A DNA stretch of 5,464 nucleotides from Desulfocapsa sp. (GTDB taxonomy: Bacteria > Desulfobacterota > Desulfobulbia > Desulfobulbales > Desulfocapsaceae), in the NCBI GenBank assembly GCA_030635405.1, contig DAOVZA010000174.1, forward strand, positions 1 through 5,464. The letters are read 5' to 3'. Each line of letters begins with the position of its first letter. Positions within the stretch are counted from its first letter, which is position 1. The position numbers were made by a program, and so were the translations under genes. This document shows positions 1 to 5,464 of the stretch, in pieces. Under the pieces are notes generated by a model. That model saw only the letters and a list, made by a program, of their open reading frames with translations. It ran no database searches and was not told the origin of the DNA.

Positions 1-1107
1 GATCATTCCAAGGTCGGTTTATATGTTGAGGATGCAACGAGTTGCTCGCTTATCGATGCTGAACCTGTCCCACAATACCTGATCTCAAATAGTTCTCTTG
101 TTGATATCAGTAGTCCTATTCTTGCCAACGGGAAGCTCATTGGCTGGGCCAGAGTTGGCAGTTCTCAGGAAAAAATAAACGCTGGTTTAAAGGATATTAT
201 CCGGGAAGGTATCTGGTATACCGTTTTTGCTATTGTCGTGGGGTCAATATTTGCCTGGCTGATGGCCAGAGGGATTACCCTTGGTGTCCAACATCTGGTT
301 TCGGTGGCAGAGCAGATACGCAAAGGGGATGAAAGTGCACGTATCCATACGGAGCGGGAAGATGAGCTTGGACAGCTTGGTACTACTCTTAACAACCTGT
401 TTGATACCCAGATTAGACAAAAGATCATGATCCAGAGGACGCAACTTGAGCAACATCAGACATTGTTGGAATATAAAAAAACAGTTGTACAACTGGAAGA
501 GACTTCAAATCGTCTCGAACTTGTCATAGAAGGAGCGCGACTTGGCACCTGGGACTGGAACATTAAGACCGGTGATGTTGTATTTAATGACCGTTGGGCT
601 GAAATTATCGGATACACCCTGGAGGAACTTGCTCCCAATGTCTCCACCTGGAAGCAAGTTGTTCATCCCGAAGAAAGTGACAAGATTGGCCAGGTGTTGA
701 TTGAACACCTTGAAGAACATTCTGCAGTATACCTGACCGAGTATCGACTTAAACACAAGTCTGGAGAGTGGATATGGGTTTTAGATGCTGGTAAGGTGAT
801 TAGTCGCGATGAAAATGGTGCTCCTCTTCGTGCTGTTGGGATTCATCTCGATATTACTAAGCAGAAAGAAGTAGAAGTAGAACTTAAGATGGCTCTTGCT
901 GAGGTGAAGACATTGTCAGGTTTCCTCCCCATCTGTTCATTCTGTAAGTCCATTAGGGATGATGATGGCTATTGGCATCAACTGGAACAGTATATCTCTG
1001 AGCATTCTGATACTGTATTTAGTCATGGATTGTGTATGAAATGCGCTAAAGAACATTATGGGGATCTCATGAATCCTAAAGTTAAAAATGATGTGGAAGA
1101 AAGGTGA
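1..1107 (+). CDS. Membrane-bound HAMP-PAS sensor protein with C-terminal four-cysteine module (5' end missing)
   Basis: The frame is open from base 1 to the TGA at 1105-1107, giving 368 visible residues; the true start lies left of the window. GTG and ATG codons near 238 are internal, because they fall inside the membrane helix. Visible order: residues 1-65, the end of a periplasmic Cache-like ligand domain; 71-89, a hydrophobic TM helix; 90-140, a HAMP linker with the typical DELGQLG motif at 121-127; 135-170, a coiled coil; 171-290, a PAS fold of the PAS_3 type with the GTWDWN and HKSGEW motifs and a DITKQKE exit. The last 70 residues hold CxxC (Cys312, Cys315) and a second CxxC (Cys345, Cys348), which could bind a metal or act as a redox switch. 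There is no HisKA, HATPase, GGDEF or methyl-accepting output domain. It therefore probably senses a periplasmic and/or cytoplasmic signal and passes it to a partner. The exact role is unknown. The neighbouring kinase, read convergently, has a homologous PAS domain. Confidence 0.9.
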   Translation, partial: DHSKVGLYVEDATSCSLIDAEPVPQYLISNSSLVDISSPILANGKLIGWARVGSSQEKINAGLKDIIREGIWYTVFAIVVGSIFAWLMARGITLGVQHLVSVAEQIRKGDESARIHTEREDELGQLGTTLNNLFDTQIRQKIMIQRTQLEQHQTLLEYKKTVVQLEETSNRLELVIEGARLGTWDWNIKTGDVVFNDRWAEIIGYTLEELAPNVSTWKQVVHPEESDKIGQVLIEHLEEHSAVYLTEYRLKHKSGEWIWVLDAGKVISRDENGAPLRAVGIHLDITKQKEVEVELKMALAEVKTLSGFLPICSFCKSIRDDDGYWHQLEQYISEHSDTVFSHGLCMKCAKEHYGDLMNPKVKNDVEER

Positions 1108-1122
1108 TCTACTACCCTTTTA

Positions 1123-1143
1123 AATGGCATTTGATATGCCGTT
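1123..1143. terminator. Hairpin between convergent sensor genes, possible bidirectional terminator
   Basis: An 8-bp stem (1123-1130 with 1136-1143, one G-T wobble, core GGCAT/ATGCC) closes a 5-base loop. It starts 15 bases after the stop of the left gene and lies 42 bases past the stop of the right gene. A-rich and T-rich stretches flank it on both sides (CCCTTTTAA on the left, ATTAAATTTA on the right), but neither is a clean U-tract. Its place between two convergent genes fits a shared terminator; the stem is modest, so this is a candidate only. Confidence 0.45.
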
Positions 1144-1185
1144 ATTAAATTTAGTGATTTTGCCAATAGCACATCCGGAATTCAT

Positions 1186-3504
1186 TCAACATCCAGCCAA
1201 TACCTTCTCAAGAACACTTCGCATATCAGACAACTGAAATGGTTTGCCTAAAAACGCAGTGGGTTTATTGTCCTGGTCTTTTTGAAAGGAGAACTCATCT
1301 TCTGAATATCCACTGCTTAAAATAACAGGTAAAGCCGGGTTAGTTTTTCTGATTGCCTGCATAGCTTGAATACCATCCATCTCAGGCATTGAAATATCAA
1401 GTACTACTGCACAAAAATCAGTTTTAAGATTACAAATTTTATCTAACGCCTCTTGACCATTTGTGGCTGTATGAACAACAAACCCCAACATCTCAAGCAT
1501 TTGTTTCCCAACGTCAAGCACCATCTCTTCATCATCAGCTAGTAGAATATTTCCCGATAATGGTACAACTTCACTCTGGGCAATCTCATCAGCGGCTGTC
1601 GTTGTTTGCTGATTTGATGGTATAACTGGTAACAGTAACCTGACGGTTGTTCCTTTGGATTCCTTACTCTCAACAGTTAAAGCACCATGATGAGATTGCA
1701 TAATCCCAACAGTTAAGGCGAGACCAAGGCCTCTTCCAACAAACCTTGTTGTATAAAAAGGTTCAAAAATTCGTGATAATTTGTTTTGGTTGATGCCATG
1801 TCCAGTATCTTTTACCTGACAAAATGTATACATACCATCCTGAAGAGTATCATTCTGAAAGGATATGGGGAAAGAGTCTACTGTGAAATAATCGGTGCCA
1901 AATGTTATCTCAATTGTTCCAGACTTACCATTTAACGATTCAACAGCATTGGTAATTATGCTTATTAGCACCTCTTTTATCTGCTTTTTATCAACAGAAC
2001 AGTAGAGTGGTCGGTCTGGTGGAGCAAATTGTAGAGAAATTGAAGGCAGCAGGAGACTTTTTAATGAAGTAACACTTTCTCTGACGAGTACTTCCAGAGA
2101 TATCTCTTGAAGTTTAAGTGGTTGCTGGCCCACGTAACTCAGCATCATTGAACCAATCTGAGATGCACCTCTAGCCGCAAGAGTTGCGGCAGAGGCCATT
2201 TTGTATTCCTTTGAATCAACTGGCAATGTATGCGTCATGAGTTCCAGATTACCCTGTACCGCCATCATGGTATTATTAAAACGATGGGCAATGGATCCGG
2301 CTAATGTCTTAAGACTTTCAAGTTTAACTAATTCTTCCTTTTGCAAAGTTGATTTCAACCTGTATGCTTCTTGTTCTTTTTGTTCTGTGATGTCAATGTG
2401 AATACCAACAGCACGTAATGGCTTACCATCCTGATCTCGTTTAAGTATTTTCCCCACATCCAGAACCCATACCCATTTTCCAGATTTGTGCCTGAGTCGA
2501 TGCTCTGTCATGTAGCTCGAAGTACGATTTTCAAGAAGATCGGAAACGCTCTTCATTGTTTTTTCAAAGTCATCAGGATGGAGGAGTTTTTCCCAGGATG
2601 AAGCATGCGGGTTGATCTCAGCCAGAGTAAAACCTAGCATCTCTGCCCAACGCTCGTTTAAAAGAATATCTCCTGTTTGCACGTTCCATTCCCAGGTTCC
2701 GATACGGGCGCCTTCAACTACAAATTCAAGACGTTCCTTAATTTCCTGAACGTTTTTCAATGTACGATTGTGATCTGCCACAGATTTATTCAATCGATTT
2801 CCCACCATAAAAATAAAACATCCCCCAAAAAGCCAGAGGAAAAACAGAGCAAAGGATTGAGTTACGATGGTCTTGTTTTGGTTTGCAATAAGAGAATCTA
2901 TGGGCAAAACAACAGACACCCCACCGCGAATATCACCAACTTTATATCCTTGGTGAACGTGACATTTTAAACATCCCTGCTTGGTTTTCATTGGCTGCAT
3001 AAGGCGTAAAGAGGACCTACCATTAACTTCAGAAAATTCAACAACCTCTTTTGTGCCTTGTTCAAAGGATTCCAATGCTTTTTTTTCCCAGGCATCTGCT
3101 TTGTTTTCAGGACGCAACGGGTTAAGACTTGTAATGTGACCTTTAACGCCATATTCTTCGGCAAAGTTTTCATTCATCTGCCTGATCATATAGGCTGGAT
3201 TCATGAGAGTAAGCTTTTTACCTGTCGGAGATGTTAAATCCCGGTCCTGAACATGGCTCAAATGAAGATTCGGTGGAGTAGAGGCATCAATGGGGACATA
3301 GACACCACCATGAGTGGTTGACCAGGCACGAATGGCCTGATCTTTATTAAAATTACTTCTCGCCTCTCGAATGGCGATATCTCTGGTCATCTGTTGCAGA
3401 CTGTAGATATTAAAACTAACCAAAACCAAGATAACAACACTCCACAAAGTAAAAAGAAGAATGATATTTTGGGTAATCTTAATTTTTTGATGGAGTGGTT
3501 TCAT
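1186..3504 (-). CDS. Hybrid sensor histidine kinase with periplasmic c-heme (DUF3365/Tll0287-like) domain, PAS and receiver
   Basis: Complete 772-residue protein. The ATG is preceded by GGAG at 8 bases and the frame ends in TGA at 1186-1188. Residues 14-33 form TM1. Residues 34-214 form a periplasmic DUF3365/Tll0287-like domain with THGGVYVP at 64-71, NPAYM at 102-106 and a heme c attachment motif CLKCH at 178-182 (bases 2959-2973). Residues 215-234 form TM2. PAS spans 258-377. The dimerisation/phosphoacceptor region is about 396-460 with His407 in an AHRFNN box. HATPase is about 500-628: N-box Asn519, DTGHG at 566-570, FEPFYTT at 580-586, GRGLGL at 590-595. The receiver is about 651-770: acidic pair Asp657/Asp658, phosphoacceptor Asp703, Ser730/731 and Lys754. 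This predicts an inner-membrane sensor that reads redox state or a small ligand through periplasmic heme and phosphorylates its own receiver. No Hpt protein or output regulator is in the window. The residue after His407 is Arg instead of the usual acidic residue. The ligand is unknown. Confidence 0.95.
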   Translation of the reverse strand: MKPLHQKIKITQNIILLFTLWSVVILVLVSFNIYSLQQMTRDIAIREARSNFNKDQAIRAWSTTHGGVYVPIDASTPPNLHLSHVQDRDLTSPTGKKLTLMNPAYMIRQMNENFAEEYGVKGHITSLNPLRPENKADAWEKKALESFEQGTKEVVEFSEVNGRSSLRLMQPMKTKQGCLKCHVHQGYKVGDIRGGVSVVLPIDSLIANQNKTIVTQSFALFFLWLFGGCFIFMVGNRLNKSVADHNRTLKNVQEIKERLEFVVEGARIGTWEWNVQTGDILLNERWAEMLGFTLAEINPHASSWEKLLHPDDFEKTMKSVSDLLENRTSSYMTEHRLRHKSGKWVWVLDVGKILKRDQDGKPLRAVGIHIDITEQKEQEAYRLKSTLQKEELVKLESLKTLAGSIAHRFNNTMMAVQGNLELMTHTLPVDSKEYKMASAATLAARGASQIGSMMLSYVGQQPLKLQEISLEVLVRESVTSLKSLLLPSISLQFAPPDRPLYCSVDKKQIKEVLISIITNAVESLNGKSGTIEITFGTDYFTVDSFPISFQNDTLQDGMYTFCQVKDTGHGINQNKLSRIFEPFYTTRFVGRGLGLALTVGIMQSHHGALTVESKESKGTTVRLLLPVIPSNQQTTTAADEIAQSEVVPLSGNILLADDEEMVLDVGKQMLEMLGFVVHTATNGQEALDKICNLKTDFCAVVLDISMPEMDGIQAMQAIRKTNPALPVILSSGYSEDEFSFQKDQDNKPTAFLGKPFQLSDMRSVLEKVLAGC

Positions 3505-3518
3505 TTTATTTTCTCCAT
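3501..3518 (-). other. Possible five-codon leader ORF (MEKIK) overlapping the kinase start
   Basis: On the minus strand an ATG at 3518-3516 opens a five-codon frame (Met-Glu-Lys-Ile-Lys) whose TGA at 3503-3501 overlaps the kinase ATG as ATGA. It has its own purine-rich AAGGGG about 7 bases upstream, and it contains the kinase's GGAG. Such an arrangement could couple initiation at the kinase to a leader, but a five-codon frame in an A-rich leader easily arises by chance. Confidence 0.2.
3513..3516 (-). promoter_or_regulatory. Ribosome binding site of the hybrid kinase gene
   Basis: On the minus strand GGAG lies 8 bases before the ATG at 3504. This supports the chosen start, which also places an N-terminal TM helix right after a short basic head (MKPLHQKIK). 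Confidence 0.75.
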
Positions 3519-3583
3519 AAACAATCCCCTTAACCAGGAATATTTTGTCTAGTAAGTGCCTAAAAGAATAATTGTCCTATTTT

Positions 3584-3612
3584 ATTGTATGGAATAAGAA
3601 AGAAACAGTCAA
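3584..3612 (-). promoter_or_regulatory. Predicted sigma70-type promoter of the hybrid kinase gene
   Basis: On the minus strand TTGACT (3612-3607) and TACAAT (3589-3584) are separated by exactly 17 bases, each matching the consensus at five of six positions. Transcription would start near 3577, giving a leader of about 70 bases before the kinase ATG. The promoter lies between the tRNA gene and the kinase, so the kinase probably has its own transcript. Confidence 0.7.
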
Positions 3613-3613
3613 A

Positions 3614-3638
3614 TAAGATTGGCGGTGATGAGATCTTA
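3614..3638. repeat. Inverted repeat TAAGAT-N13-ATCTTA just upstream of the kinase promoter
   Basis: Perfect 6-bp arms at 3614-3619 and 3633-3638 have centres 19 bp apart, close to two helical turns. The repeat abuts the -35 box at 3607-3612. That position fits a site for an activator or other dimeric regulator. Arms this short in AT-rich DNA can occur by chance, and no regulator is identified. Confidence 0.3.
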
Positions 3639-3708
3639 ATATAAGTGGTTCTGCACAAATTTTAGGAATTTTCTCCGAGAATCCAGAGTGATACAATCAG
3701 TTTAAAGA

Positions 3709-3785
3709 TGGTGGGCGAGGTGGGATTCGAACCCACGGCTTTCAGCTTCGGAGGCTGACACTCTATCCAACTGAGCTACCCGCCC
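3709..3785 (-). tRNA. tRNA-Arg (anticodon CCG), CCA encoded
   Basis: The minus strand folds into a complete cloverleaf. The acceptor stem is GGGCGGG with CTCGCCC (one G-T pair). The D arm is GCTC...GAGT. The anticodon stem is TCAGC/GCTGA around the loop CTCCGAA. The variable loop has five bases, and the T arm is GTGGG-TTCGAAT-CCCAC. The anticodon CCG is at 3749-3751 and reads the arginine codon CGG. The discriminator base is A (3712) and the 3' CCA is encoded at 3709-3711. No intron and no mismatch in the anticodon or T stems. It lies on the same strand as folC-HNH and the kinase; no convincing promoter or terminator of its own was seen. Confidence 0.97.
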
Positions 3786-3835
3786 ATACGGGGTTTTACA
3801 TTTTGTGATGTATTATGAACTTCACCATGAGCAAC

Positions 3836-3893
3836 AATGAAGTATTTAATGTGTTCTCTTTTACCAGAGTGGTTTCGCAATTACTACTTCATT
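3836..3893. repeat. 9-bp perfect inverted repeat with 40-base spacer between HNH gene and tRNA
   Basis: AATGAAGTA (3836-3844) and TACTTCATT (3885-3893) are exact reverse complements. They lie in the 131-base gap downstream of the HNH stop codon and upstream of the tRNA. RNA pairing would give a long-loop stem after the folC-HNH message. The loop is long and there is no clear U-tract, so it is a weak terminator candidate; it may instead be a processing structure or chance. Nothing else is recognised in this gap. Confidence 0.35.
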
Positions 3894-3916
3894 TTCAACA
3901 AATAAAAGTCTCGTAA

Positions 3917-4219
3917 CTAACGTAAGTTTTCTTCAATATACGCTTCCCATTCTAATGGAAGCATACTTTTTTTCTTATTATTACAGGTTTTACAACAGGG
4001 AACAAGGTTATCCTTTGTGCTCCTGCCTCCTCGTGAAAGAGGAACAAGATGATCCATGGTCAAATCTTTAAAGGCTGATTTTTTTTCACAGAAATGACAT
4101 TTCCCCGAGGATGTTTTCTGTTGCCACCATCTTGTTTTTCTGAGATCTCTGGCCTTTGCTCTTTCGGTACGGATTTGAGCATCATCGGGTGCGTCAAAAT
4201 CAAAAAAATCTTTGCTCAT
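3917..4219 (-). CDS. Small HNH endonuclease-like protein
   Basis: Complete 100-residue protein, ATG to TAG. After an acidic head (residues 1-13) and a basic stretch (17-35, RTERAKARDLRKTR) comes an HNH fold: CxxC at Cys41/Cys44, the DH pair Asp56-His57 followed by LVPLSRGG, Asn71 in the DNLVP segment, then CxxC at Cys76/Cys79 followed by NNKK. The four cysteines would form the structural zinc site, and His57 is the expected general base of the beta-beta-alpha-metal active site. All key residues are present, so it looks catalytically competent. Its ATG overlaps the folC stop codon by 4 bp, with a GGAGAG site inside folC, so it is probably co-translated with folC. There is no methyltransferase, integrase or phage gene nearby, so a role in restriction or mobility is not supported here. 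The substrate is unknown; DNA nicking or cleavage is inferred from the family only. Confidence 0.9.
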   Translation of the reverse strand: MSKDFFDFDAPDDAQIRTERAKARDLRKTRWWQQKTSSGKCHFCEKKSAFKDLTMDHLVPLSRGGRSTKDNLVPCCKTCNNKKKSMLPLEWEAYIEENLR

Positions 4220-5464
4220 TTGACCAGCTCTCCAAGGAGAATTTTGCGGGATGCTCCTATGAGATATAAAGAGCCAGCTATCAGTATCAGGTCATTCTGT
4301 TTTGCCTGTCTTTCAGCTTCTTCAATTGCGAGTTCCACAGTGCTGCATAGTTGACACCTCTGCCTCAAATCTTCAGGGACATTACTCAGTAATAATTCAG
4401 GTTCGGCTGATCGCTCTCCAACAGGTTTTGTTAAAACGATGATATCTGCTAAAACTGCTACTTGTGGTAATGTTTTTTGCAAATCCTTATCCACCATTGC
4501 TCCCCAGACAAGAATCAACCTGTCGTAATTACATTCTAATTTAAGAGTTTGGACAAGGCTTTCAACTCCTGCAGGGTTATGTGCACCATCAAGAAGATAC
4601 GAGATACTGTTGGCTTTTAGAGAGCATTGAACTTCTTTCCTGCTTGTACGATTCAGACAAAAATATTCGAGACGACCTGGCCATGTTACATTTGCTATGC
4701 CCTTTCGTATTTGTTCCTGGGAAAACGAGAAACCTTTATCTTTTAGTAATTCGGCAACAGCAGTAGCAAGAGATGCATTTTCAATCTGATAATCGCCCTT
4801 CATGGAGCAGCGCAGACCGGTATGAGAGATATCAGCGAAATGTTCAATCCCATCCCATTGCCAGCTACCATTATCAGCAATCACTGATTTAAAAGCATCA
4901 CCGTATAGTAAGAACTCTGAATCTTTTTCTTCACATACGCTTTTAACTTCGACAAGGCCTCCACCTTCCTTCACAGCTGACACTACAGGAATTCCAGCCT
5001 TTATAATGCCTGCTTTTTCACCAGCAACAGCAGAGATAGTATCTCCAAGATAGGCCTCATGATCCATACTTACATTCGTAATAACAGACACAAGAGGAGT
5101 GACTATATTGGTGGCATCCAATCTTCCTCCGAGCCCTGTTTCAAGTACCACCAAATCGAGGTTTTCTTCTGCAAACCAGAGAAAGGCAAGAGCTGTGGTG
5201 AATTCAAAGTATGTTATTTTTTCATCACCGAGGACTTCTCGAATCTTACTGGCAATTTCAGCGAATTTTTCTTCACTTATAAAGTTTTCGTTAATTCTAA
5301 ACCGTTCCCGAACAGAACTAAGGTGTGGGGAAGTATACAATCCCACACGATAACCGGCTTCCGACAATAGTGTTAAAAGTGTCATACTGACAGAACCCTT
5401 TCCATTGGTTCCTGCAACATGAACTATCTTCAGGTTCTGTTCCGGATTTGAAACTCTGGCCATA
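4216..5464 (-). CDS. folC: Bifunctional folylpolyglutamate synthase / dihydrofolate synthase, FolC (5' end outside window)
   Basis: FolC joins L-glutamate to dihydropteroate (making dihydrofolate) and extends tetrahydrofolate with further glutamates, using ATP, in the cytoplasm. Visible are 415 residues up to a TGA at 4216-4218. Counting from the ATG at 5463: Mur-ligase P-loop GTNGKGS at 18-24, TSPHL at 44-48, ETGLGGRLDATN at 108-119, MDHEAYLG at 133-140, EKAGI at 149-153 (Lys150 is the likely carbamylated lysine), WPGRLE at 261-266, DGAHNP at 292-297 opening the C-terminal domain, and GSLYLIG at 397-403. The ATG at the window edge is probably not the true start: FolC proteins normally have a few dozen residues before the P-loop segment, and the frame continues off the edge. 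All motifs are intact, so it should be active. It is the upstream partner of the HNH gene, overlapping it by 4 bp. Whether it has both activities or only FPGS cannot be settled from motifs alone. Confidence 0.96.
   Translation of the reverse strand, partial: MARVSNPEQNLKIVHVAGTNGKGSVSMTLLTLLSEAGYRVGLYTSPHLSSVRERFRINENFISEEKFAEIASKIREVLGDEKITYFEFTTALAFLWFAEENLDLVVLETGLGGRLDATNIVTPLVSVITNVSMDHEAYLGDTISAVAGEKAGIIKAGIPVVSAVKEGGGLVEVKSVCEEKDSEFLLYGDAFKSVIADNGSWQWDGIEHFADISHTGLRCSMKGDYQIENASLATAVAELLKDKGFSFSQEQIRKGIANVTWPGRLEYFCLNRTSRKEVQCSLKANSISYLLDGAHNPAGVESLVQTLKLECNYDRLILVWGAMVDKDLQKTLPQVAVLADIIVLTKPVGERSAEPELLLSNVPEDLRQRCQLCSTVELAIEEAERQAKQNDLILIAGSLYLIGASRKILLGELVK
4228..4233 (-). promoter_or_regulatory. 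Ribosome binding site of the HNH gene, inside the 3' end of folC
   Basis: GGAGAG on the minus strand, 8 bases before the HNH ATG at 4219, lies within the last codons of folC. Together with the ATGA stop/start overlap it supports this start and translational coupling. Confidence 0.7.

Noticed and set aside
238..1107. GTG at 238 as the start of the left sensor gene
   Set aside because: The frame is open back to base 1 and codes for a typical periplasmic domain end; 238 falls in the middle of the TM helix, so it is an internal codon of a gene cut by the window edge.
2677..2970. 97-residue plus-strand frame inside the kinase gene
   Set aside because: It lies fully opposite a well-supported coding region, has no recognisable domain and no ribosome site I could support; treated as an antisense shadow.
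3665..3690. Imperfect hairpin after the tRNA as a terminator
   Set aside because: The stem around GGAATT/AATCC has a mismatch and no U-tract follows on the minus strand.
3709..3785. tRNA-Arg as an integration site for a mobile element
   Set aside because: No integrase, no direct repeat of the tRNA 3' end within the window, and ordinary chromosomal genes on both sides.
3917..4219. HNH gene as part of a homing or restriction system
   Set aside because: No intron, intein, methyltransferase or phage gene is next to it, and it is coupled to folC.
5059..5370. Plus-strand frames of 84-103 residues opposite folC
   Set aside because: Both overlap strongly conserved FolC motifs on the other strand and show no protein family features.
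5461..5464. ATG at 5463 as the true folC start
   Set aside because: FolC proteins normally have additional N-terminal residues before the segment seen here, and the reading frame continues off the window.

Overview
The window looks like chromosomal DNA from a free-living Gram-negative bacterium of moderate-to-low GC content. A sulfate-reducer-like deltaproteobacterium (Desulfobacterota) is my best guess. That rests on the style of the sensory proteins: a periplasmic c-heme DUF3365/Tll0287-type sensor on a hybrid kinase, and a PAS protein ending in a CxxC...CxxC tail of a kind I associate with that group. It is an inference, not a phylogenetic result.

Layout, left to right. (1) Positions 1-1107, + strand: the 3' part of a membrane sensor with the end of a periplasmic domain, a TM helix, HAMP, coiled coil, PAS and a four-cysteine C-terminal module, but no kinase domain. 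(2) Positions 1108-1185: a short convergent intergenic gap with a hairpin that could end transcription from both sides. (3) Positions 1186-3504, - strand: a complete 772-residue hybrid histidine kinase with a periplasmic CxxCH heme-binding sensor, PAS, HisKA/HATPase and a C-terminal receiver. (4) Positions 3505-3708: the kinase leader, with a good sigma70-type promoter, an inverted repeat just upstream of it and a possible five-codon leader ORF. (5) Positions 3709-3785, - strand: tRNA-Arg(CCG) with encoded CCA. (6) Positions 3786-3916: a non-coding gap with a 9-bp inverted repeat. (7) Positions 3917-4219, - strand: a 100-residue HNH nuclease-like protein. (8) Positions 4216-5464, - strand: most of folC (folylpolyglutamate/dihydrofolate synthase), running off the right edge and overlapping the HNH gene by 4 bp (ATGA).

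How the parts relate. folC and the HNH gene form a translationally coupled pair. The tRNA and the kinase lie downstream on the same strand; the kinase has its own promoter. The two sensor genes face each other tail to tail and carry clearly homologous PAS domains (about 55% identical over 120 ungapped positions by hand count), which suggests a duplicated or shared sensory module. No mobile element, CRISPR array or integrase is visible. I found no clear new multi-gene system. The most notable points are the paired PAS proteins, the unusual His-Arg phosphoacceptor box of the kinase, the Cys-rich tail of the first protein and the folC-HNH coupling.
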